A DNA stretch of 6,049 nt from Deltaproteobacteria bacterium (GTDB lineage: Bacteria; Desulfobacterota; DSM-4660; Desulfatiglandales; HGW-15): positions 1-6,049 of the forward strand of contig JAFGPH010000230.1 of NCBI GenBank assembly GCA_016926135.1, given 5' to 3'. The translations under genes and the position numbers were made by a program. The notes under the pieces were generated by a model. That model was not told where the DNA came from. It ran no database searches and saw nothing but the letters and a program-made list of their open reading frames with translations. Positions 1 through 5,747 of this stretch are shown one piece after another; within the stretch, counting starts at the first letter, position 1, and every line of letters starts with the position of its first letter.

Positions 1-114
1 ATGACTTTGTTGTGTCCTGCCTGAGCTGCAGCGGGCAGGGAGGGAGAGGAGACCGAGGACCCGGATGAACGCCGGCCACGCCGGCCGGAGACGGAAGGGG
101 GATGTGCGCATCAT
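1..114 (-). CDS. N-terminal part of an unidentified protein with a signal-like start (cut by the window edge)
   Basis: A frame opening with ATGATG at 114-109 and staying open for 38 codons to the left edge. Its start overlaps the stop of the preceding small ORF as ATGA, the usual sign of coupled translation, and third codon positions are mostly G or C, as in the neighbouring genes. The peptide begins MMRTSPFRLRPAWPAF and continues IRVLGLLSLPARCSSG: a basic start, then a modest hydrophobic run (about 12-27), then a cysteine. This resembles an export signal, but Arg before the cysteine does not fit a standard lipobox. No Shine-Dalgarno sequence is obvious. The product cannot be identified from this fragment, and chance is not excluded. 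Confidence 0.4.
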   Translation of the reverse strand, partial: MMRTSPFRLRPAWPAFIRVLGLLSLPARCSSGRTQQSH

Positions 115-251
115 TTTGCGAGTGCGGGGATCAGCTCGGTGACGCCGCGTGCCAGGAGCATGAAGGCCAGGGACATGAGAATGATCACGCCGAAGGGGCT
201 GAAAATCGCCATCAGCCCCATGAGGAACAGGAACATCTCGTTGACGGTCAT
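111..251 (-). CDS. Small hydrophobic (probable membrane) protein, 46 residues
   Basis: A short protein starting MTVNEMFLFLMGLMAIF and ending ELIPALAK, in the same orientation as the cluster. It is strongly hydrophobic from about residue 6 to 34 (continuing SPFGVIILMSLAFMLL), enough for one long or two short membrane segments joined at Ser18-Pro19, with an ARG boundary at 34-36 and a short polar tail. The ATG at 251 has no clear Shine-Dalgarno sequence, and the frame upstream is open only to a stop at 288-290. Its stop overlaps the next ATG as ATGA. I do not recognise the family. It could be a small membrane partner of the transporter or of the next gene, or the C-terminal part of a 60-70 residue protein whose front is in another frame. 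The hydrophobic composition and tight packing favour a real gene over chance. Confidence 0.5.
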   Translation of the reverse strand: MTVNEMFLFLMGLMAIFSPFGVIILMSLAFMLLARGVTELIPALAK

Positions 252-271
252 TGGTAGCCAGCGGCCGGAGA

Positions 272-313
272 CTAGAAGCGAATCGCTCTATCCGGCGTTT
301 CATCGTTCATCAT
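272..313 (-). CDS. Very short ORF, translationally coupled (ATGA), possibly the start of a frameshifted small protein
   Basis: Thirteen codons (MMNDETPDRAIRF) followed by TAG. The ATG at 313 overlaps the TGA stop of the saccharopine-dehydrogenase-like gene as ATGA and is followed directly by a second in-frame ATG. Such overlaps usually mark real coupled genes, yet this frame closes at once. It may be a chance ORF, a short leader peptide, or the front of the hydrophobic protein encoded at 111-251 in another frame; a one-base change between about 272 and 290 would join them. Confidence that it is translated is low. Confidence 0.3.
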   Translation of the reverse strand: MMNDETPDRAIRF

Positions 314-1518
314 TCCGCACTCATCACTCTTGTGACGCTTTCCTCCACCTCCATGCCCACCTTGATCTGCTCCTGGATGTAGAGGTCCGCGGGCACGCAG
401 AGCTCCGGCAAATAGACGCCCTTCTTCTCGATGAGCCCTCTTCCCAGCATCACGCCGGCCATGGCGCCGCAGATGCCGGTGCGGTAGGAGCCGAAGGCCC
501 CCCTGGCGGTGTAGCGCCTGTGCATATCGCTATCCGGCGAGGTGCGGATCATGAGCCGGACCTCCACCTTCCTGCCGTCCTTCCGGCCCTGGACGATGCA
601 GTTGCCTTCGCTGATGATATGGGCCGGCTTCTTCCGCTCCGGCGGGAGCTGATCCAGAAGGGTCTTGAGCACATCGAAAGGCGCCACCTTCACGCCCTTG
701 ACCTCGATCGGATCCAGCCGGTGGAAGCCCAGATCCCGCAGAAAGCAGTATTTCTTCTCGGAGTCCGGGTCAAAGGCCTGGCGGTACATGATGTGCTTGA
801 ACCCCGCATCCGGAAACGACTCGGCCAGCATCGCGGGCTCCGGATGAGGGAAGCCCATGATCACCTGCTCGCCGACAGGGTCCTTGAACCGGAATCGCTC
901 CGGACGGGCGCGCGGCTCCTCGTTCCTGACCTGCCCATCCTCATAGACCCAGCTTGGGGCCGAGACAAGGTACATGATCCCTTCGATCCCATAGCCCCAG
1001 TACAGGGGCCGGGTGTGCTCTTCGGGGGGCACCACGTCCACGACCGCCCATTTGTAGTCGATGGATTCGGCCTGATCCAGCCGGTTCATGCAATAGACCG
1101 CCATCAGATTGCTGAGCCCCGGGGCCGTGCCCATGTCCAGAATGGCCGTGATGCCTTTCTTCTTGAATTCTTCGTGAAGGGCCTTCTGCCTGGGCTCCTC
1201 GCCTGCAGAGGTGAGATCCAGGTAATGGGTTCCCGCCTCGAGGGCCGCCCGCGTGACGCTCAGGAACCGGCCGGGGGTAAAGGCGCAGTTCACCACCACA
1301 TCATATCCCCTGAAGGCCTCGGCTGCCGCCGCCTCGTCGGTGCAATCCAGGGGGATCATGCGGATCCGCGGGTCGCCCAGACGTTCCACCCGCTCGTTCA
1401 GTCGATCGAGGTTGTGGAGGTCGCTCACCTGAACCTCCCTCACATCCTCCTGCTCCAGGAGATAGATCAGGGCCGACATGCCCTGCAGCCCCGAAGCACC
1501 GGTTACAGCTACTTTCAT
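310..1518 (-). CDS. Saccharopine dehydrogenase family oxidoreductase
   Basis: A 402-residue NAD(P)-dependent oxidoreductase of the saccharopine dehydrogenase/LYS9-like superfamily, which includes saccharopine, lysine 6- and carboxy(nor)spermidine dehydrogenases. The N-terminus has a Rossmann glycine motif GASGLQG (7-13), and the second strand ends in VSDL, where Asp33 may favour NAD over NADP (inference). Next come YDVVVNCAF (72-80), AGTHYLDLTS (95-104) and DMGTAPGLSNLMA (128-140). That last motif is diagnostic for the family, marking the crossing from the nucleotide domain to the catalytic domain. The C-terminal domain ends with GVYLPELCVPADLYIQEQ (367-384), matching the family's GVxxPE ending. 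The start is ATG 1518. The gene lies 21 bp after the opine-dehydrogenase-like gene, so the two are almost certainly co-transcribed and may catalyse successive steps. The substrate cannot be assigned; the name should not be read as proof of lysine metabolism. Confidence 0.88.
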   Translation of the reverse strand: MKVAVTGASGLQGMSALIYLLEQEDVREVQVSDLHNLDRLNERVERLGDPRIRMIPLDCTDEAAAAEAFRGYDVVVNCAFTPGRFLSVTRAALEAGTHYLDLTSAGEEPRQKALHEEFKKKGITAILDMGTAPGLSNLMAVYCMNRLDQAESIDYKWAVVDVVPPEEHTRPLYWGYGIEGIMYLVSAPSWVYEDGQVRNEEPRARPERFRFKDPVGEQVIMGFPHPEPAMLAESFPDAGFKHIMYRQAFDPDSEKKYCFLRDLGFHRLDPIEVKGVKVAPFDVLKTLLDQLPPERKKPAHIISEGNCIVQGRKDGRKVEVRLMIRTSPDSDMHRRYTARGAFGSYRTGICGAMAGVMLGRGLIEKKGVYLPELCVPADLYIQEQIKVGMEVEESVTRVMSAE

Positions 1519-1525
1519 ACGCAAA

Positions 1526-1530
1526 CCTCC
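1526..1530 (-). promoter_or_regulatory. Ribosome binding site that sets the start of the saccharopine-dehydrogenase-like gene
   Basis: GGAGG on the minus strand, 7 nt before the ATG at 1518 but only 1 nt before the in-frame TTG at 1524. The spacing rules out the TTG and gives a protein starting MKVAVTGASG. Confidence 0.85.
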
Positions 1531-1539
1531 CTCCGTTCA

Positions 1540-2664
1540 TCAGCCTTGGGTGACATAGTCAAGGACCTCTCTGACCGAAAACCCTGCCAGGCCCAGTCGT
1601 TCCAGGGTGAGTCCGGTTTTCCAGAAATCGGTCTCCAGGAGCGCGCCGAAGATGTCCACCAGTCCCCGGTGGATAGGCAGGGGGACGCCCGCAAGATCGG
1701 CCAGCAGCACCATCGGGACAACGCCAAGCGGCATGTCCCAGCAGATCCACCGGGCCCACTGGTCCACGTCAAAGGCGGGGGAACCCTGGATGAAGTTGCT
1801 GCTGCGCTGAACCTCGGTCATGGTCTTTCCCGTGCCGGCAACATACTGCCGGGTCAGATCCCGGAGCGAATGATAGGGTACCCCATAGGCATTGCAGAGG
1901 GATTCCCGCTCCCGGTCCTGGGCCTCGGAAAGGCAGGCGGTGTGCTCCGTAATCCCTGTCTGGTAGAAATAGGCGGTCTTCTCGCCCCTCTCCTTTTCCC
2001 GGTCGAAATGGGCCGCGTTCAGGAGGGCGATGGCCGGGTGCCACAGCAGGTTCAGGTTCTCGAAATTGGTGGCCAGGACATTCTGGGCCGGCTCGAAATT
2101 CGGGTATGCGGCCCGCATCACCCGGAAGGCCTCCGCTGTCCTGACGGCCGGGAAGACCGAGAGGGAGACCCTCTCCTTCATGACCTCAAAAGTCAGCCGG
2201 CCTTCCTTCCCCCGGGCGTAATAGAGACAGGTGGGGCACTCCGTGACCATCACGCCGCCCTTTCCCGCCTTCCTCAGGAGCGGGGCCACCCGCAGGGACG
2301 GCCAGTATCCGTAATAGTTGAAATGAAGGACTGCGCCGTCGCGAATGTAGGGGATAATGGGCTCCAGGCGGGTCTCGAATGCATCGGTGGGCACGTCGAT
2401 AAAGAGGAGATCCACCCCCCGGAGGGCCTCTTCGGGATCTGTGCTGATCCTGTGGGGTTTTGCGAAGCCGGTCTTGCCGGAGACAAGGGCCTTGGGATTG
2501 CCGGAAACGTGGATCCCCCCCATGTCCAGCAGGGGGGCGATCGTGTTCCCGTGCTCGGGCAGGTCGAACACCGTGACCTCGTGGCCGGCAAGCGTCAGGT
2601 CTGCCGCAACCGCGTGGCCCAGGTTCATGTGCTGATTGCCGTAGACGGCTATTTTCGGTCTCAT
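1540..2664 (-). CDS. Opine (octopine/nopaline) dehydrogenase family oxidoreductase
   Basis: A 374-residue NAD(P)-dependent dehydrogenase with an N-terminal Rossmann domain (about 1-190) and the C-terminal opine-dehydrogenase domain (about 190-374). Family enzymes reversibly form or split secondary amines between an amino acid and a 2-oxo acid, though many members have other or unknown substrates. Visible marks are IAVYGNQHMNLGHAVAADL (5-23), AGHEVTVFDLPE (26-37), NLLWHPAIALLNA (205-217) with His209 where the catalytic histidine is expected, YQTGITEH then EAQDRERESL (234-256), and RWICWDMPLGVVP (305-317). Arg305 and Asp310 have the same 5-residue separation as the Arg/Asp pair known in characterised opine dehydrogenases. 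The ending, with GVPLP and LERLGLAG, is also typical. The glycine-rich nucleotide loop is unusual. The gene follows dctM by 51 bp and precedes a second dehydrogenase by 21 bp. Family is well supported; the substrate is unknown. Confidence 0.85.
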   Translation of the reverse strand: MRPKIAVYGNQHMNLGHAVAADLTLAGHEVTVFDLPEHGNTIAPLLDMGGIHVSGNPKALVSGKTGFAKPHRISTDPEEALRGVDLLFIDVPTDAFETRLEPIIPYIRDGAVLHFNYYGYWPSLRVAPLLRKAGKGGVMVTECPTCLYYARGKEGRLTFEVMKERVSLSVFPAVRTAEAFRVMRAAYPNFEPAQNVLATNFENLNLLWHPAIALLNAAHFDREKERGEKTAYFYQTGITEHTACLSEAQDRERESLCNAYGVPYHSLRDLTRQYVAGTGKTMTEVQRSSNFIQGSPAFDVDQWARWICWDMPLGVVPMVLLADLAGVPLPIHRGLVDIFGALLETDFWKTGLTLERLGLAGFSVREVLDYVTQG

Positions 2665-2672
2665 GGGGGGAC

Positions 2673-2677
2673 CCTCC
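2673..2677 (-). promoter_or_regulatory. Ribosome binding site that sets the start of the opine-dehydrogenase-like gene
   Basis: GGAGG on the minus strand, 8 nt before the ATG at 2664. The longer possible start, GTG at 2706, has no comparable Shine-Dalgarno sequence and would add 14 polar residues ahead of the first beta strand. The internal ATG is therefore preferred. Confidence 0.8.
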
Positions 2678-2715
2678 GACCGGCCCATTTCATCTGATCG
2701 CCTCACATTTCGGCA

Positions 2716-4032
2716 CTATCCAAATAAATGGTTCGGAATCCACAGGATCACCTGCGGGAATGCAATCATGATTGCGGTCCCCAGCAGCTGAAGCGCCACA
2801 AAGGGGATGACGGATTTGTAGATGTCGCCCATGGTGATCTCGGGAGGCACCACGGCCCTCATATAGAAGAGATTGTAGCCGAACGGGGGCGTCAAAAACG
2901 CGGTCTGGCCAACCACCATGTACTGAACCCCATACCACACCGGATCGTACCCCTGACTGGTGACCAGGGGGACATAAAGAGGGGCCGTAATGAAGATGAT
3001 CGCCCCTTCGTCCAGAAACATGCCCAGCACAAAAAGGCTCGCAAGGGTCACGCATACGGTCAGCAGAGGGGTCCAATCTCCGATGAGGGACTGGGCCAAC
3101 TTGACGGCGCCAAGGGCGGTGTAGACCTTTGCAAAGCAGGTTGCGCAAATGATGACCCACGCGACCATGCCCATGGTCTTGGTCGTGCTCATGAGGGCTT
3201 CATTGAAAACGTTCTTCTTGAACGTGCCCCTCACGACGGCACACAGGATGGATGCGGCAGCACCCAGGGCGGCAGCTTCCGTGGGAGAGGCCAGGCCCAG
3301 AAACATGGACCCGAGCACGAGAAAGATAATGATTCCCGGCAGGATGAGGGCCTTGAGGGACTTGAGCTTCTCCACTCCGCTCACCCTTTCCTCGGGCGGG
3401 ATCGCCGGCCCTACCTGAGGCTGCACGGCGCAACGAATCAGGATATACAGCGCAAACAGACAGGCCAGCAGCAATCCCGCGCCGATGCCGCCTGCGAAGA
3501 GTTTCCCCACGGACGTCCCGGTGATGAGGGCATAGAAGATCATCAGGACACTCGGAGGGATCAAAAACCCCAGGGCCCCGCCTGCCTGGATGGCCCCGGT
3601 GATCATTCTCTTGTCATAGCCCCGTTTGAGCAGGGCGGGCACCGCAATGATCCCCATGGCCACGGTGGCCGCGCCGCTCACCCCCGACATGGCCGCAACG
3701 AGCACGCAGATGCCCACAATGCCTATGGCCAACCCGCCCCTCAGGGCTCCCATGAGCTTGTAGATCATGGTGAACAACTCGTCCATGATGCCCGAGCGCT
3801 CCATCATGACCCCCATGAAGATGAAAAGGGGGAGCGCGACCATGGTGATCTGGCTGAACATCCAGACGGACGAGAGAAAGATCATGTCAATGGCGGAGGT
3901 CCCCCACATGAGGACGCCGGAGAACATCGCCATGAACCCGAGGGCAAAGGAAAGGGGCATCCCGACGACCATGAGGAGCATCATTCCGCCGAACATGATG
4001 GCGGTGACGGCCCCGGGTTCCAGATCAAACAT
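2716..4032 (-). CDS. dctM: TRAP transporter large permease subunit (DctM family)
   Basis: A 438-residue polytopic membrane protein, normal length for DctM, forming the transport domain that moves the substrate with a cation gradient (usually Na+). Hydrophobic segments run throughout, consistent with the usual eleven or more membrane helices and re-entrant hairpins. Recognisable family stretches are VALPLFIFMGVMMERSG (65-81), AAMSGVSGAATVAMG (113-127), GGALGFLIPPSVLMIFYA (151-168), SPTEAAALGA in the second half, and TPPFGYNLFYMRAV near the C-terminus. The two repeats carry the conserved helix-breaking Gly/Pro motifs. The ATG at 4032 overlaps the end of dctQ by 8 bp and has GGAGG 8 nt upstream (4041-4045), inside the dctQ coding sequence. 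The opine-dehydrogenase-like gene follows after 51 bp. Confidence 0.96.
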   Translation of the reverse strand: MFDLEPGAVTAIMFGGMMLLMVVGMPLSFALGFMAMFSGVLMWGTSAIDMIFLSSVWMFSQITMVALPLFIFMGVMMERSGIMDELFTMIYKLMGALRGGLAIGIVGICVLVAAMSGVSGAATVAMGIIAVPALLKRGYDKRMITGAIQAGGALGFLIPPSVLMIFYALITGTSVGKLFAGGIGAGLLLACLFALYILIRCAVQPQVGPAIPPEERVSGVEKLKSLKALILPGIIIFLVLGSMFLGLASPTEAAALGAAASILCAVVRGTFKKNVFNEALMSTTKTMGMVAWVIICATCFAKVYTALGAVKLAQSLIGDWTPLLTVCVTLASLFVLGMFLDEGAIIFITAPLYVPLVTSQGYDPVWYGVQYMVVGQTAFLTPPFGYNLFYMRAVVPPEITMGDIYKSVIPFVALQLLGTAIMIAFPQVILWIPNHLFG

Positions 4033-4519
4033 GGCTCGCTCCTCCTTTCACGGCGGTGGTGAGGCTGCGAATGAAATTCGCAACGGCCTGCATCAGGAGC
4101 AGGAAAACCCCTACAGCGATGACCATCTTGATGGGGTAAACCGGAGGCCCCCACGCCGAGCCGCTGTATTCGACCACCTTCCATGACTCCAGCGCGTTCT
4201 GAATAGACAGCCACAGGAATACGACCAGGAACAGAAGGAGCAGAAATGAGGTGCACGTGTCTGCGATTGCCTGGGTTCGGGGCCGCCAGGTGCCGTAAAT
4301 GACGTCCATTCTCACGTGGGCCTCGTATCGGTGGGTGTAGGCCCCCGCGATCACGCAAAAGGCCCCGAACAGCATGCCGGCCATCTCGTATCCCCACAGG
4401 GTGGGTTTTCCCAGGATGCTCCTTAACGCGATTTCGTAAAGGAGAATGAGCATCATCACGATCACCAGATAGGAAACGATCTTTCCGCTCCATTCGCTCA
4501 GTCTGTCAATCAGGCTCAT
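4025..4519 (-). CDS. dctQ: TRAP transporter small permease subunit (DctQ family)
   Basis: A 164-residue integral membrane protein that pairs with DctM to form the TRAP permease. Four hydrophobic segments can be read at about residues 14-32, 43-61, 87-105 and 129-148, the usual DctQ topology. Family landmarks are ALRSILGKPTLWGYEMA (31-47), with the G-x-P-x-x-W-x-x-E pattern, and AHVRMDVIY (67-75), which matches the HVRVD-type loop after the second segment. The ATG at 4519 has a GAGG 5 nt upstream (4525-4528). The gene lies 77 bp after dctP, with the hairpin between them, and its last 8 bases overlap the start of dctM, as is common for separate Q and M genes that are translated together. No fusion to DctM is seen. 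Confidence 0.92.
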   Translation of the reverse strand: MSLIDRLSEWSGKIVSYLVIVMMLILLYEIALRSILGKPTLWGYEMAGMLFGAFCVIAGAYTHRYEAHVRMDVIYGTWRPRTQAIADTCTSFLLLLFLVVFLWLSIQNALESWKVVEYSGSAWGPPVYPIKMVIAVGVFLLLMQAVANFIRSLTTAVKGGASHV

Positions 4520-4540
4520 ATCTGCCTCGCAAACGCTTCA

Positions 4541-4586
4541 GGTTTTTCACCCAAGCCCAAGAGAATCCGGGCTCGGGTGAAAAACC
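4541..4586 (-). promoter_or_regulatory. Large intercistronic hairpin between dctP and dctQ
   Basis: Two 18-nt arms (4541-4558 and 4569-4586) are complementary around a 10-nt loop. On the plus strand one position (A4553 opposite C4574) mismatches, but in minus-strand RNA that position becomes a G-U pair. The full 18-bp stem therefore exists only in the transcript that carries the dct genes. No U-tract follows the 3' arm (it continues CTGAAGCG), so this does not look like a plain intrinsic terminator. By analogy with hairpins after other binding-protein genes, it may protect the dctP message from 3' decay or partly attenuate reading into dctQM. The structure is seen directly; its role is inference. 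Confidence 0.8.
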
Positions 4587-4596
4587 CTGGAAAAAG

Positions 4597-5637
4597 CTAG
4601 TCCAACTTCCCCCTGTCCTTCATCATTTGCATGATCAGTTCGATCGCCTTTGCGGCCCTGGGGGATTTTTTCGCCTCCGCTTCCCAAACCGGGACCGCGG
4701 CCTTCCTCAGCTCCTTGATGGAGGCGGGGTCCATGCTGGTGATGGTGAGTTTGCCCTGTTTGACCAGTTCCTTGCGAATCTTGTACTCCTCCGAAATGTG
4801 CGTCCTGTGAACCCTGAAGGTGTTCCTGAACATGGCCAGGTCCACGATCTCCTTGAGATCCGGGGACAGCGCGTCAAACGCCTTTTGGTTGACCATGACA
4901 TTGACCACCGGAAGCATGAAGGCGAAGTCGATGTAATACTTGGCCACCTCCTGCATCTTCATGTTCTTATAGGTATGCAACGGCCCCATGATCGCGCCGT
5001 CGATGGTCCCTGTGGCCAGGCCCATGTAGACCTCCTCAAAGGGCAGAAAGGTTGTGGCCACACCTACCGATTTCAGGAGCAGGGCCGTGGGGCCGGCAAC
5101 CCTGATTTTCATCTTTTTCATATCCGCCAGACTTTTCACCGGCTTGGTCGAGATCAGGTTGTAGAGGCTGGCAAATTTCGGCCACCACATGACGCCGCTC
5201 TCCTTGTATCCCTCTCGAACCACCTCCAGCAGCCCCCTGCAAAAATAGACATCGAAGGCCTCCTGAAGGTCGCTCCACGACATGGGGAGTCCGGATTCCA
5301 GATTGGCCACATCCACCCTGGCGGGCCAATAGCCGCCGAAGCCCATCCCCATCTCGATCATGCCGCCGCTCACCGATTTCAGGATCTCGGGTGACGGAAC
5401 GAGCTCACCGCCGGCAAACACATCGATCTTCAGCCTGCCGCCGCTCGCCTTTTCGATGGATGCCATGGTCTCCTTGGCCATCCACGTTTCGGTGGGCGGC
5501 TCGAAGGTCTGGCATCGCCACTTGATCACCTTTTCCGCCGCTTGTGCCGTTCCGGGCAGGGCCATGCCTGCCATGGCGATAACGCACACACCTGCCAAAA
5601 TCATTCCGGCTAAACCTATGAATCTCCTAATTTTCAT
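4597..5637 (-). CDS. dctP: TRAP transporter periplasmic solute-binding protein (DctP family)
   Basis: A 346-residue extracytoplasmic receptor that captures an organic anion in the periplasm and hands it to the DctQM permease. The ATG at 5637 has an AAGGAGG 8 nt upstream (5646-5652). A signal peptide is clear: MKIRR, a hydrophobic core at about residues 6-27, then a probable cleavage site AQA|AE after residue 33. Family landmarks follow in order: FAGGELVPSPEILKSVSGG (about 74-92), GFGGYW (99-104), LPMSWSDLQEAFD (117-129), ADMKKMKIRV (171-180) with the conserved Arg179 that normally binds the ligand carboxylate, and LPFEEVYMGLATGTIDGAI (198-216). Length is normal for DctP. The LPMSW type resembles receptors annotated for alpha-keto acids or similar carboxylates, but the ligand is not determined. 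It is the first gene of the dctPQM set and is followed 10 nt after its stop by a strong hairpin that may raise its expression relative to the permease. Confidence 0.95.
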   Translation of the reverse strand: MKIRRFIGLAGMILAGVCVIAMAGMALPGTAQAAEKVIKWRCQTFEPPTETWMAKETMASIEKASGGRLKIDVFAGGELVPSPEILKSVSGGMIEMGMGFGGYWPARVDVANLESGLPMSWSDLQEAFDVYFCRGLLEVVREGYKESGVMWWPKFASLYNLISTKPVKSLADMKKMKIRVAGPTALLLKSVGVATTFLPFEEVYMGLATGTIDGAIMGPLHTYKNMKMQEVAKYYIDFAFMLPVVNVMVNQKAFDALSPDLKEIVDLAMFRNTFRVHRTHISEEYKIRKELVKQGKLTITSMDPASIKELRKAAVPVWEAEAKKSPRAAKAIELIMQMMKDRGKLD

Positions 5638-5747
5638 GTTTCCTGCCTCCTTTTCTTGAATGGGTTAAGAATGAAATGACACCCAACAAACCCCTGCTCT
5701 CCGCATCCATCCTCGCGACTGCCACGCAACTTTGAGAGCTCGAACAT

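Noticed and set aside
71..85. GCCGGC-CAC-GCCGGC inverted repeat as a possible terminator
   Set aside because: The stem is only 6 bp, no T-run follows on either strand, and it lies inside a plausible coding frame. Such repeats are frequent in high-GC DNA.
1301..1540. A minus-strand frame starting at ATG 1540 right at the stop of the opine-dehydrogenase-like gene
   Set aside because: The start overlaps the stop as TGATG, but the frame lies inside the saccharopine-dehydrogenase-like gene, whose own ATG at 1518 has the GGAGG at the right distance. The peptide is low-complexity Gly/Arg/Pro.
139..2697. An 852-codon open frame on the plus strand, antisense to both dehydrogenase genes
   Set aside because: It lies opposite two genes with clear family motifs and good ribosome binding sites. 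Its translation shows no recognisable domain, is rich in His, Gly, Arg and Asp, and has no Shine-Dalgarno sequence I could support. Long antisense frames are common in high-GC genes.
2728..4062. A 444-codon open frame on the plus strand, antisense to dctM
   Set aside because: The translation is extremely rich in His, Asp, Glu and Gly, as expected from reading the complement of a membrane protein gene. dctM itself has full family motifs.
4627..5394. A 255-codon open frame on the plus strand, antisense to dctP
   Set aside because: It is a shadow of the dctP coding sequence with His-rich, non-family sequence.
5638..5747. A promoter for dctP in the spacer
   Set aside because: I looked for sigma-70 (-35/-10) and sigma-54 (GG-N10-GC) patterns on the minus strand and found no match with acceptable boxes and spacing. 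A promoter may exist, but the sequence alone does not show it.
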